NCBI GenBank assembly: GCA_963681505.1 | Contig: OY811977.1 | Span: 9,114,007 to 9,178,006 of the forward strand | Source: Eunapius fragilis | Lineage: Eukaryota > Porifera > Demospongiae > Spongillida > Spongillidae | DNA length: 64,000 bases | Reading direction: 5' to 3' | Shown here: in pieces, positions 30,825-41,049 of the stretch | Layout: every line of letters begins with the position of its first letter | Position numbering within the stretch: the first letter of the stretch is position 1 | Position numbers and translations under genes: made by a program | Notes under the pieces: model-generated | Told to the model about the DNA's origin: nothing | Seen by the model: only the letters and a program-made list of their open reading frames with translations | Databases searched by the model: none

Positions 30825-31802
30825 ATGACTACTCGTTCTGGAAAGCCCTATAAGAAACCTACCATGGAGGAGATGCAAGGTATGTTGAAATTACTTGCAG
30901 AAGACCGTAGGAGGAGAGAAGACGAAATAGCAACTGAGAAGGCGCGAAGAGAAGATGAATTCGCGAAAGAACGGGCTAGGCTTGAGGAAGAAAGACAGAT
31001 TCGTGAGCGGGAGAATAGAAGGCAGATGGAAACGATGCAGACACACATGGCGGCTCTCATGAAGTTAGTAGAAGACTCACAAAAGGCAAAAGTCGTAAGT
31101 CCGAAACGTGAGCTAAGTGTCAAATTGGTTCCGTTGAGTGATAAGGATGATATTGAAGCCTATTTAGTAACTTTTGAGCGCGTTATGACTGCACAGAAGG
31201 TGGAGGAAAGCTGCTGGTCGCAGTATCTGGCACCTCAACTCACTGGCAAGGCCCAGTTGGCATTTGCAGCTCTACCCGGAGAGGACTCTGGCAATTATGA
31301 AGCAATAAAGACAGCAATCCTTCAGCGTTACGATATTACCGAGGAAGCATATAGAAGGCGCTTCCGTGGCATTACTCGTGGCAGTGGGGAAACAAACAGG
31401 GAGCTTTCCGTAAAGCTTATGGACCTACTGCGCAAGTGGATGAAGAGCTGTACTTCAATGGAGGAAATACAAGAGCTCATAGGTATGGAGCAGTTCCTCA
31501 ACACATTGCCAGCGAACAAACGACTCTGGGTTATGGAGCGAAAGCCTAAGACGTGTATTCAGGCCGGGGAACTCGTTGACGAATATGAACACGCCAGGCG
31601 TGAGGAGTCGCAGCGGTATCCGGAAAACGTCAAGGGAACTCGATCAGAGCAAAAATGTTCATTTTGTGGGAAAGCAGGGCACTCAGAAGACGTGTGCTAC
31701 AAGAAAACCACAAAAGAGGAGACAAGCAGACGGAAGACCATAGTGTGCTACAACTGTGGAAAACCAGGTCACCCATGCAGCAAGGAAGTGTCCCAACAAT
31801 GA
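30825..31802 (+). CDS. gag: Gag polyprotein of Gmr1-like retrotransposon
   Basis: 325 codons from MTTRSGKPYKKP. The frame stays open upstream into the LTR, so I chose the first ATG downstream of the primer binding site. A long charged coiled coil (about residues 20-85, E/R/K-rich) precedes the capsid region. Around residues 190-260 the sequence (ELSVKLMDLLRKWMKS, MEQFLNTLPANKRLWVMERK) has the pattern of the SCAN domain, which is known to derive from the capsid of Gmr1-like elements. The first CCHC knuckle (CSFCGKAGHSEDVC) is intact; the second begins CYNCGKPGH and the gag frame leaves it before its last cysteine. Gag packages the element RNA. Confidence 0.88.
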   Translation: MTTRSGKPYKKPTMEEMQGMLKLLAEDRRRREDEIATEKARREDEFAKERARLEEERQIRERENRRQMETMQTHMAALMKLVEDSQKAKVVSPKRELSVKLVPLSDKDDIEAYLVTFERVMTAQKVEESCWSQYLAPQLTGKAQLAFAALPGEDSGNYEAIKTAILQRYDITEEAYRRRFRGITRGSGETNRELSVKLMDLLRKWMKSCTSMEEIQELIGMEQFLNTLPANKRLWVMERKPKTCIQAGELVDEYEHARREESQRYPENVKGTRSEQKCSFCGKAGHSEDVCYKKTTKEETSRRKTIVCYNCGKPGHPCSKEVSQQ

Positions 31803-34800
31803 GGTATTGTTTGGACGTGAATCAAAGTACAAGGTGAAGGATGGAATGTATTGTAAGGGAAGTGTGGAAGGGTGTTTGGTAAGCCGCATATTGTTAGACA
31901 CAGGTTGTTCCCGCACAATGGTCCGGAGACAATTCGTCCCCCAGGAGAAGTTCTTGGAGGGAAAATGGGTATCAATCAGATGTGTGCATGGTGACACAGT
32001 CTTGTATCCCCTAGCAGATATCAAGCTTGTGGTGGAAGGCATTCCAGTCACAGTGGAGGCTGCTGTAGCTGACAGTCTACCGGTGGAGGTGATACTTGGA
32101 ACTGATGCTTCTAGAATGACGGAGTTACTAGGAAGACGAGCTGGTTCTGTGTTCTTTGCTCAAGAACATGTTATGGTGGTGACAACAAGGGCGAAGAGAC
32201 GACAGGAAATACAGGAGGAAGTACTGAGGAAGGAAAAGGAGGTTATGTCTGGGGTGGTACCAAATCCATTAGGTGTCTCTGAAGAGGAAACCAAATTGAA
32301 GACTATGTCACAGGAGCAAAGAAGGCAAATGCGAAGGGAACTTGGGAGCCAGGGAGACTGCTTGTCTCATATTAACATCACAGCTGAGAAACTGAAGGAT
32401 ATGCAGGAGCAGGATGAAACACTGAGAGCTGTGAGGGAACTTGCAGCATTGACAGGAGGATCAAAAGGGGAGTTCTTCAAAAGGGATGAGTTGCTGTACA
32501 GAAGATGGACACCAAGGGGAAGAGGAGAGGAGATGGAGATTGAGCAGCTGGTTCTACCCAAGGAGTGCAGGCAAGTTGCACTGGAGATGTCTCATGATAT
32601 TCCCATTGCAGGACATCAAGGCAGAGATCGGACCAGGCAACGACTATTGCGCAGGTTTTTCTGGCCATCTATTTTTAGAGACGTAGACATGTATTGTAAA
32701 ACTTGCAGTGCTTGTCAAAAGGCTTCATTTAAGGGGGTTAAGCCAGCACCATTGATTCCTCTTCCTATCGTTTCAGAGCCATTTAGCCGCATTGCCATGG
32801 ACATTGTGGGCCCACTTCCCAGAAGTCGAGCAGGGAACAAGTACATCCTCGTAATATGTGATTACGCAACTCGCTACCCGGAGGCGGTGCCCCTCAAAAG
32901 CATTGATGCTGAAAGTGTGGCGGAGGAGCTTATTAAGGTATTTGCTCGTGTGGGTGTACCCAGGGAGATCTTAACAGATCAAGGAGCAAATTTCACGTCG
33001 CAATTACTTGCTGAACTGTACAGGCTCTTACAGGTGCACCCTATACGCACAAGCCCATACCATCCGCAGACTGACGGCCTGGTTGAACGATTTAACCAGA
33101 CGTTGAAGTCAATGTTGCGAAAGACGGGAACGGACGGAGGAAAAGAGTGGGATAAGAAAATTCCCTATCTACTGTTTGCATATCGGGAAGTACCGCAAGC
33201 ATCAACGGGATTTTCCCCTTTCGAGCTTTTATATGGTCGGGACGTACGAGGACCACTGGACATCTTAAAAGAAGTTTGGGAAACAACAAGTAGGACTACT
33301 GATGAAAATGTAATCAGTTACGTTTTGTCCACAAGGGAACGACTCAGAGAGATGTCTGAACTGGTGCAGGAAAATCTATCCAGCTCCCAACGTCGGCAGA
33401 AATCTTGGTTCGACAAGGGTGCTCGACTCCGCGAGTTCAAGCCAGGCGATTCCGTACTGGTACTACTCCCAACATCATCCAACAGGTTGCTTGCCCAATG
33501 GCAGGGGCCTTATCAAGTGGTGCAGCGAATGGGTAAAGTCAATTACCTTATTGACATGCAGGACAGAAGAAAGAGAAAACGGGTGTTCCACGTCAATATG
33601 CTCAAGGACTTCCATGTTCGTGAAAATCAAGGATGCTTCGTAGAGGAAATACAGGAAGAAGCGGATATCCCTTCATGGCGGAGTGGTGAGGCGGGGCAAG
33701 TTGTTGACATGGGGGAGGGGCTGGATAGCGGACAAAAGAAGGAGCTTAAGGAGTTGCTGGGGAGGTTTGCAAAGGTGTTTAGCAACAAGCCTGGAAAAAC
33801 GACTTTGTATGAGCATCGGATCCATACCAATAGCTCTAAGCCTGTTAGATTGCCTCCGTACCGGGTGCCGCATGCCTATAGGAATTCTATAAAAAGGGAG
33901 CTTCAGGAAATGGAACGGAGTGGAATTATTGAGCCTACCTGTAGTGAATGGGCGTCCCCGATAGTTGTGGTACCAAAGAGAAATGGAGAGTTACGATTGT
34001 GTGTGGACTATCGTAGGCTAAATTCAGTTTCACAGGTCGATTCATATTTGATGCCTCGCATAGATGAGCTGATCGACCGTGTAGGAAAAGCAAACTTTAT
34101 CACTACGTTAGACCTCACAACTGGGTATTGGCAGATTCCAATGGCAGATAAGGATAAGTGCAAAACAGCTTTTGTCACTCCTTTTGGTAGTTTTCAGTTT
34201 ACAGTGATGCCATTTGGGCTTAGCGGGGCCCCAGCTTCATTTCAGCGGTTGATGGATCGATTGTTGCAGGGATGTGAAGATTATGCTGTAGCCTACATTG
34301 ATGATTTTGCCATTTTTAGCAGTGACTGGCAGGATCATCTGAAACAACTGCAGGAGGTGCTAATGAGGATAGAAAAGGCTGGACTTACTGTGAAGCTTAG
34401 CAAAAGTAAATTTGCGAAGCGGAGTTGTGAGTACCTCGGATATATTGTAGGAGGAGGAGTTGTGAAGCCAATTTTGAGCAAGGTAGAAGCGATTAGCTCT
34501 TTCCCAAAGCCAGACACCAAGACAGCGGTCAGAGCATTTCTAGGTCTTGCAGGGTATTACAGACGATTCATTCCAGATTTCGCTTCAGTGGCAGCACCGC
34601 TAACAGACTTAACAAAGAAATCGGTTCCTAATAGCGGGGTGTGGAACGAAGGATGTCAAAGAGCGTTTGAAACTTTGAAGAAAGCGCTGATCTCAGAGCC
34701 AGTTTTGAGTAGCCCGGATGTTTCAAAAACATTTATCGTACAGACTGACGCTTCTGATCGGGGAGTGGGAGCCGTTCTAAGTCAAGTACAGGAGGACGGT

Positions 34801-35136
34801 CAGGAACACCCTGTTGGTTATTATAGCAGGAAGTTATTGGCTAGGGAGCAACGATACTCAACTATTGAGAAGGAATGTTTGGCTATTAAGTTGGCGTTAG
34901 ATGCATTCAAGGTCTATCTACTGGGCAGGAAATTTGTAGTCCAAACAGATCATCGAGCACTCGAGTGGCTAGAAAAACTCAAGGAAAACAATGCAAGGCT
35001 ATGCAGATGGAGCTTAGCCCTTCAACCTTACTCTTTTGGGGTGGAACATCGACCAGGGACTATGAACCTGAACGCGGACGCACTGTCAAGAAATCCAGCA
35101 ACGGTGTTGCTGCAGGAGAAGGGGAAGGAAGTGTGA
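31756..35136 (+). CDS. pol: Pol polyprotein of Gmr1-like retrotransposon: PR-IN-RT-RH order
   Basis: 1126 codons from the first ATG; one uninterrupted frame overlapping gag in another frame. Domains in order: aspartic protease (LLDTGCSRTM, Asp at about 48); integrase zinc finger (H..H..C-X2-C near 280-325) and DDE core (MDIVGPLPRS, LTDQGANF, PHQTDG-like PYHPQTDGLVERFNQT); GPY/F-like C-terminus; reverse transcriptase (LRLCVDYRRLNS, YIDD near 847); RNase H (TDAS near 998, DHRALEWL). Integrase before RT is the Ty1/copia-like arrangement, which among Ty3/gypsy elements marks the Gmr1 group. The pol frame would be entered by frameshifting. The stop codon lies inside the first bases of the 3' LTR. 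The motifs I could check look intact. Confidence 0.93.
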   Translation: MENQVTHAARKCPNNEVLFGRESKYKVKDGMYCKGSVEGCLVSRILLDTGCSRTMVRRQFVPQEKFLEGKWVSIRCVHGDTVLYPLADIKLVVEGIPVTVEAAVADSLPVEVILGTDASRMTELLGRRAGSVFFAQEHVMVVTTRAKRRQEIQEEVLRKEKEVMSGVVPNPLGVSEEETKLKTMSQEQRRQMRRELGSQGDCLSHINITAEKLKDMQEQDETLRAVRELAALTGGSKGEFFKRDELLYRRWTPRGRGEEMEIEQLVLPKECRQVALEMSHDIPIAGHQGRDRTRQRLLRRFFWPSIFRDVDMYCKTCSACQKASFKGVKPAPLIPLPIVSEPFSRIAMDIVGPLPRSRAGNKYILVICDYATRYPEAVPLKSIDAESVAEELIKVFARVGVPREILTDQGANFTSQLLAELYRLLQVHPIRTSPYHPQTDGLVERFNQTLKSMLRKTGTDGGKEWDKKIPYLLFAYREVPQASTGFSPFELLYGRDVRGPLDILKEVWETTSRTTDENVISYVLSTRERLREMSELVQENLSSSQRRQKSWFDKGARLREFKPGDSVLVLLPTSSNRLLAQWQGPYQVVQRMGKVNYLIDMQDRRKRKRVFHVNMLKDFHVRENQGCFVEEIQEEADIPSWRSGEAGQVVDMGEGLDSGQKKELKELLGRFAKVFSNKPGKTTLYEHRIHTNSSKPVRLPPYRVPHAYRNSIKRELQEMERSGIIEPTCSEWASPIVVVPKRNGELRLCVDYRRLNSVSQVDSYLMPRIDELIDRVGKANFITTLDLTTGYWQIPMADKDKCKTAFVTPFGSFQFTVMPFGLSGAPASFQRLMDRLLQGCEDYAVAYIDDFAIFSSDWQDHLKQLQEVLMRIEKAGLTVKLSKSKFAKRSCEYLGYIVGGGVVKPILSKVEAISSFPKPDTKTAVRAFLGLAGYYRRFIPDFASVAAPLTDLTKKSVPNSGVWNEGCQRAFETLKKALISEPVLSSPDVSKTFIVQTDASDRGVGAVLSQVQEDGQEHPVGYYSRKLLAREQRYSTIEKECLAIKLALDAFKVYLLGRKFVVQTDHRALEWLEKLKENNARLCRWSLALQPYSFGVEHRPGTMNLNADALSRNPATVLLQEKGKEV
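35114..35131 (+). promoter_or_regulatory. Polypurine tract
   Basis: AGGAGAAGGGGAAGGAAG directly abuts the 3' LTR, as expected for priming of plus-strand DNA synthesis. It also encodes the last residues of pol. Confidence 0.92.
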
Positions 35137-35358
35137 GCGCCCAGACCTACGGGCCTGCGCTCTTGAATATCAATTACGTGCATGCAGAATCTTTGAGCAT
35201 GCGCATGGATAGAAATCTAGGTATAAATGCATTTTCGTGTGGAATTATTGAGGTTGGTTGCCCTTTTCGAGATACTGGCTAACTTGAACGGTATTGGGGG
35301 GTGTATAGGCATTCCAGAAGACGTGTGCAGACTGATTGCTACCGTCAGTTCTGTCACA
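35132..35358 (+). mobile_element. 3' LTR of Gmr1-like retrotransposon
   Basis: 227 bp, same ends and length as the 5' LTR, differing at two visible positions (gacg/gagg and aacgtg/aacttg). It is followed by the tcagg target duplication. Confidence 0.95.
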
Positions 35359-35363
35359 TCAGG
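35359..35363. other. Target-site duplication, right copy (tcagg)
   Basis: Matches 30523-30527. Confidence 0.92.
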
Positions 35364-36144
35364 CATTTCATGGTTGCTAATTAAAATGCATGTTCACATC
35401 ACAGTGAGCTAACAGTGACCTGTGAAAATGTTAAACCATTTAACGTTTTGTCTCATTCAATTATATCCATGCACGTGAGTTCTTGTTCTCACATGTCTTT
35501 TCTGCCATAGTTTCAGTGGATTTACAGTTTTATTAGGTAACAATAACCATGCAGTACATCCTGCAGGAGTATGGGTATATATTGTTTCTTATGATACAAA
35601 AATCTTTTTCATTCAGGGCACCTATACAGTAGTTTATTAAAATTAACACATTTGGTGTAAAGTTGTACACAACTGATACACATACAAGTTTGAATATGTT
35701 GATTTATGAGGCTCTTGATTATAATTTCCTAACTTCTAATAACCAATTTCTTTGGGGGGGGGGGGGGGGGGGGGGGGGGCCAGGACTTACAATAGTACGT
35801 TTTGTGTCCAGCCATTCACACGTGAACCTTCTTCAAGGAGATTAGATATTAAAATTATCTACTCATCATCCTGCAGGATTCCTATATGTCTCGTAGGTTC
35901 CGATATGACGTACTACTATCAGTAGACAAAAGCATTCAATTTTGGCGTAGCAATGCCGAAATTGGCTCTGGTCTTCATACCAGGCCATATTGGAAGAGAG
36001 AGTTTGGGAGTAGTTAAACCAGAAGCAGGAATTGTAATGTATGTGGTGTATGTGTGATGTGTATGTGTGCATGTATTATTTATTGCTTGCAGCTGATCCC
36101 TGCACGTGTTCTGTGTACTCATTGTTATTACAAATATGAATAGC

Positions 36145-36384
36145 TTGTATTACTATTACACCTACCCAGTGTTGCTATTACACCTACCCCTCCACGCCTG
36201 TCATTACCACTATTACACCTACCCCTCCCACACCAGTATCACTATTACACCTCCCCCTCACACACCAGTGTTGCTATTACACCTACCCCCTCACACACCA
36301 GTGTTACTATTATAACTACCACTTACACACCTGTATTATTATTACACCTACCCCTGTCCAGTATTACTATTACACCTAATTGTA
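36145..36384. repeat. tactattacacctacccct array (right arm)
   Basis: About eight copies, the reverse-complement counterpart of 29160-29530. Confidence 0.88.
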
Positions 36385-37245
36385 AAGTGCCTGGCACACA
36401 TCCTAAGTACATGTAGAGGGCTTTTGCACACATCCTAAGTACATGTGGAGAGTCTTGCACACATCCTAAGTACATGTAGAGGGTCTTGCACACATCCTAA
36501 GTACATGTGGAGGGTCTTGCACACATCCTAAGTACATGTAGAGGGTCTTGCACACATCCTAAGTACATGTAGAGGGTCTTGCACACATCCTAAGTACATG
36601 TAGAGGGTCTTGCACACATCCTAAGTACATGTGGAGGGTCTTGCACACATCCTAAGAACATGTGAAGGGTCTTGCAGACATCCTAAGTACATGTAGAGGG
36701 TCTTGCACACATCCTAAGTATATGTGAAGGGTCTTGCACACATCCTAACTTCCTAAGTACATGTAGAGGGTCTTGCACACATCCTAAGTACATGTGGAGG
36801 GTCTTGCACACATCCTAAGTACATGTAGAGGGTCTTGCACACATCCTAAGTACATGTAGAGGTCTTGCACACATCCTAAGTACATGTGTAGGGTCTTGCA
36901 CACATCCTAAGTACATGTAGAGGGTCTTGCACACATCCTAAGTACATGTAGAGGGTCTTGCACACATCCTAAGTACATGTGGAGGGTCTTGCACACATCC
37001 TAAGAACATGTGAAGGGTCTTGCAGACATCCTAAGTACATATAGAGGGTCTTGCACACATCCTAAGAACATGTGAAGGGTCTTGCAGACATCCTAAGTAC
37101 ATGTAGAGGTGTTGCCGCATCCTTAGTACATCATCCTAGGTACATGTAGAGGGCCTTGCCCACATCTTAAGTACATGTGCACACATTCTAGAGGGTCTTG
37201 CATATATCCAGAATGCCATATGCATCCTAAGTACATGTAGAGAGT
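36384..37245. repeat. 31-bp tandem array: agtacatgtagagggtcttg
   Basis: More than 25 copies of a unit of about 31 bases containing cacacatcctaagtacatgt and agagggtcttg. It is an expansion of the repeat that has only about seven copies in the left arm. Confidence 0.93.
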
Positions 37246-37701
37246 CCAGATAGCAATTCCTGCTCCTGCTCCTGGTTTTAGCTACACGTACCCAACAGAG
37301 TTCTCCTAGACACCCTAGATGGTAAATTTTCACCCACCCCCATCCGTATGTGTGCCCCTCGGTGAGGGGTTTACCTCCAGTTGGAGTTGTTAACAGATGC
37401 TTAGTAGGAGTTGTGGGGGCGTGTGTTTCGTGTAACAGAAGATAGGGGCAGCGTTAATTGTGTCGCGACGTGATGTTCCCCCCGAATTAGCCGCTTCGCG
37501 CCTACCGTTGTTGTTGACCTGGCAGGCTGACAATATAGAAAGATCTTACCGTATTCCTTCGTATTCTCTCCGTAAAGCGGATATTTTATATATATTTTTA
37601 TTTATTATTTATATTTTTACACGAAATTTTTATTTAACCGTAATAAATTTTCCTCGATTTTTGGCAGCATCCGCGTTCCATACTGTCCCATATATGTATA
37701 T

Positions 37702-37951
37702 GGGACAGTGTCCAGCTAAATCACCCTCATGGTACTTTATCAAAATTTCCAGAACAAGCAAAAGAAAAGTAACGCTCGCATTGAAATGTATGGCTAATTA
37801 TAAATTCAGTGCCTAATAACTTTGGGATGGATAGTCCGATTTAGGATGCGTAAGGACCATTTGACAGAAGCTCATGGGTGTTCAAGGAAAATCAAAAAAA
37901 TTGAAAACTTGAAAAACTAGCCAGAAGGGTGATTCTGCTGGACACTGTCCC
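37702..37951. mobile_element. MITE (gggacagtgtccagc family), right copy
   Basis: Inverted copy of 27685-27933, forming the tip of the right arm. ATAT on both sides. Confidence 0.85.
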
Positions 37952-38027
37952 ATATGTTGTCAATGTGCTTATGAGATAAGAGAGTTTCAAAACGTGTACT
38001 TGAGTCCGGACGTCGGGATTACGAGTG

Positions 38028-38103
38028 TATGAATGTGTGTGTGTGTGTGTTTATGTGTGTGTGTGTGTTTGTGTGTGTTTGTTTGTGTGTGTGTGTGTGT
38101 GTT

Positions 38104-38173
<70 letters not shown>
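38028..38173. repeat. GT-rich microsatellite
   Basis: GT tract with TTTGTG interruptions. Equivalent tracts lie at 22515-22562 and 44747-44794, each followed by the same caggcatacaca module sequence. Confidence 0.95.
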
Positions 38174-38174
<1 letters not shown>

Positions 38175-38843
38175 CTACAGGCATACACAATTACACTACT
38201 AAACCATGCAATTCAGTATCCTGTGAGGAGTTGGGTGGAAGTAATGGGAGAAGTGCTGTAAGAAATGCATGGGAGGGCGCTAGGCTAGCTGGCTTAGGTT
38301 AGATATTAATGTAATGCACCTATCAATGGTCTCTCCAACCTCTCCCAGTGTGGGTCCCTTTGGATGGGGATTGACTAAGATTTTTGTCCCAGGTGTGGAG
38401 GATTTGAGAAATTACCATGATGCGCTGAATCATATAATGAGAAATGACAAATTATACGCTACAGAATATCATCGGTTAAAATGCCCCAGGAGTACAGTGG
38501 GGGATTTGAAAACTGCAATCGTCAAATCCTCACATTCTCCTCACCTGTGCCCGCACTGGGTCAGGTGGGGGAGACCATTTGATAGGTGCATTACATATAT
38601 TGGTTGTGGAGAAAATCTCCCACCTTATCGCAAATTGCATTTGCAATTTAAGTCGAATCACCCAGCCAATTAAAAAATCACGTAAACAGTTCTCTTTTTA
38701 TTCACGGAGGCTATATTTTCCCCAACCCTAAACCTTACAACGCACTCACATAGAATCAAGTTAAAAATGTTTTGGTATATTTGAATTTCAAATGTTGCGC
38801 ACAATTTATGAAAAAATAATTAACCGGTATTGCTATATGATCA
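38174..38843. other. Conserved non-coding module DNA (copy 2, continued)
   Basis: No gene seen. Matches 22563-23230 and 44795-45210 (gcatgggagggcgctaggct, acatacattggttgtgg, cagttctctttttattca, gaattccaaatgttgcgcac). Confidence 0.7.
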
Positions 38844-39087
38844 CAGGGGCGGATATAGAATTTTAACGGGGGGGGGGGGGGGGGTTGTTATGAATATTAA
38901 TGAGATGTATTACTCATTACCGATTTCTAATTACTCGCAATTATATCATGGTCGAAATAGAAAAACATGCATGTAACAATACCTGCAATGGTTAACTAAA
39001 TACACGTAGTCACACCCCTTTTTGACGACTCAAAAGGGGGGGCGGCCCCCCCCCCCCCCCCCCCCCCCCCCCCTCTATCCGCCCCTG
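38844..39087. mobile_element. hAT-like MITE with poly-G/poly-C shoulders
   Basis: Inverted ends caggggcggatatagaa / tctatccgcccctg, with an 18-20 base G-run just inside the left end and a C-run of nearly 30 just inside the right end. Flanks show tgatca and tgacca. CAGGGGCGGA-type ends are common in hAT elements. No transposase. Same terminal design as 48792-49649. Confidence 0.75.
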
Positions 39088-39864
39088 TGACCATGCCTTC
39101 CCGGTCCCGAATCCGCTACCAATGCGTTTCTCCTGTGCAGCGGTTGGCTATAGATTTCAAGCTTCCTGAAAGGGCATCTGCAGGATGTGTTTGGCTAGCC
39201 CAGAGATATTATCTTATCAGTTCTCATGTAATAAATTTTAATTTCGCGATGGCTATATTATAGTTTGTGTTCTCAATATCAATTGGATGCATCCATACGT
39301 GTTTGGTGTCCGCACCGACTAAAGAAAATCTAACATCTCTGGTTTTCGTTTCACGTTTCTAAAAGAGTCACGTGCCCAGACCCATGTTCATTCGCAGCTG
39401 CTAAGGGAATACATCTTCATCACAACTACGTTCCAAACATATAGGTCAGGCCTACAATGTTGGCATGTTGTTACCTATATGTGTCCGTTACTAACTAATT
39501 AATTATTTTCTATCTTCTGGGACATATATACAATGGTTTTTTGTTAGGCACTGTTGACACCTCTATCCCCATACAGGGCTCCATGCACACTCTCCTATAG
39601 AACAAGCTGTGCTGAGACAAAAGACAACTCTAAATAATAACATGTCATGGTTCAATGCATTTGAGAACGAAATGACTGCATGTGTGTGTTCAGTCTTTCT
39701 GCAATGTGGATTATACAGGCCAGTGTGTTGGTTGGGAGGATGGTGATGGTAGTTGAGGGCGATAGTGGACTGCTCTATGCACAACGATGTAATTCCCTCT
39801 CTTCTCTTTTCCTCTTCCCTCTCTCTACCCCATTCCTCCCTCTTCACTCCCTCCACCATCTCAG
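39088..39864. other. Conserved non-coding module DNA leading to an orphan exon
   Basis: Shared with 45240-47170 and 54250-54730: tttcaagcttcctgaaaggg, agtcacgtgcccagacccat, gcactgttgacacctctatc. Ends in a CT-rich repeat like that upstream of the Bicaudal-C exon it precedes. Confidence 0.7.
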
Positions 39865-39981
39865 GAGCTTCTCCCAAAGTTCATCACACCACTGCCTGGA
39901 GACCTGGATGTGAAGACACTTAACATTGGGGATATGATGGCTCCATTCAATGTCCTGGTCCACTTCAGGCCTGTGAGCCTT
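39865..39981 (+). pseudogene. Orphan copy of Bicaudal-C exon 11891-12016 (copy 1)
   Basis: After a tcag acceptor the frame gives ELL then KFITPLPGDLDVKTLNIGDM and MAPFNVLVHFRPVSL, close to the intact exon but with a 9-base deletion, and the donor GTGTGG changed to ATGTGG. Flanking intron sequence is copied too. Orientation is opposite to the real gene. No other Bicaudal-C exon is nearby in the same direction. Confidence 0.85.
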
Positions 39982-40051
39982 ATGTGGGTGTGGCTTTGAT
40001 GGGTATGACCAACATTTCATTGTGATATAGTGCGCATGCTATTTATTAGGG

Positions 40052-40279
40052 TACATGCCTAACTGCCGAACTCCACTATCCAAGCTGGGCCATTATTTGT
40101 CTCAACCAGGCCCATTCTTAAACACTCACAGTTTCAGGATTGGAGCTGCCACAGCTGCTACCAAGTCTGGTTTAGGGTCCTCTACTGTCATGGAACGTAG
40201 CCATTGGCACAGTGCTGCCTTCCAGTCACGATCCAGCACACCTTCTGCTGCTGCTAGGATGGCAAAGGCTAACTGAACT
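40052..40279 (+). pseudogene. Tyrosine recombinase fragment
   Basis: HSFRIGAATAATKSGLGSST carries the HXXR catalytic pair of a tyrosine recombinase C-terminus, here with the arginine kept, unlike the element at 20971. The nucleophile region is decayed. Too short to function. Surrounding frames (40288-40560) may belong to the same element but I cannot assign them. Confidence 0.55.
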
Positions 40280-40719
40280 ATTTTTTTTTGCACACACATT
40301 TGTATCCCCTCATGTATGGCCAAACCAATGACTCAGAATCTACTGAGTTTTTTTTCCATTACTCTGGACCTGTAAGGCATTTGATGCAAGCCATGCCTGG
40401 ACCAGCAGCCTGTGATCACCCTGGTACCTGTATTAGCCGGAGGGACTTTCCCAACTATACTGGCTGGAGGCAAGCCTGGACCAGTGACCTGGCTTGCTAC
40501 ATAGGTCATCTGGTCTGTGGTCTCGCTGGTGCCCCCACAGCTAGGGGTTGGGAAATGTAGCACAGGCTCGAGAGATAATCCTGCCCCCACGCAACCCCCC
40601 CCCCCCAATTGTCGCAAAACCAGTTAACCTGAGTACGTTGTGCATAGTATTGGGAGATTCAGACTCATGCAGCTTGGGGAATTACTAGGTTGATAATTAA
40701 CTTGATCTCATGTGACCAT

Positions 40720-40935
40720 ACCTAGTATCACATGATATGTCATGTCACCATACCTGGAAACTTCTCAGAGTTATTTGGGACAATGAAGAAACAGATGTAT
40801 TCATCAATGGCGGAACTGGTCTGCTGAAACGTACAATGGTGGCCTGGCGAAGAGGTCAACAAAGCAATAGTAATTGCACTACCCCCAGCTCCATAACAAT
40901 CTCAAGAATACACACATTAGCACATAGAGCTTGAT
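40720..40935 (-). pseudogene. Orphan copy of Bicaudal-C exon 2 region
   Basis: Plus-strand sequence ccatacctggaaacttctca, agatgtattcatcaatggcg and gaactggtctgctgaaacgt matches exon 13612-13737 with its donor-side intron, followed by a single ccccagctcca unit and the intron 1 cacacattagcacatag motif. Stops and substitutions disrupt coding. It sits directly downstream of the zinc-finger gene. Confidence 0.8.
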
Positions 40936-41049
40936 GAGATGAATAAAAAGGTGGGAGGGGGGCAAATGAATAAGCGCAGTAGGAACTTGCTTACACGCAG
41001 CAGAATAATTTTTGACACTATATAAAACGAAAGTTTATAGGTGCAGACA

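Larger units (their letters stand above)
27685..37951. mobile_element. Roughly 10.3 kb inverted-repeat (foldback-like) element
   Basis: Long arms in reverse-complement orientation: left 27685-30323, right 35494-37951. Landmarks appear in mirror order: terminal gggacagtgtccagc unit, cgtgtaaaaatataaataat, cagcctgccaggtcaacaac, a tacatgtacttaggatg array, a gggtaggtgtaatagta array, gatcagctgcaagcaataaa, a C/G run, and actatggcagaaaagaca at the inner edge. ATAT flanks both outer ends. The centre is about 330 bp once the retrotransposon inserted there is subtracted. No transposase gene is visible, so it is a foldback-type element or a palindromic duplication. Confidence 0.8.
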
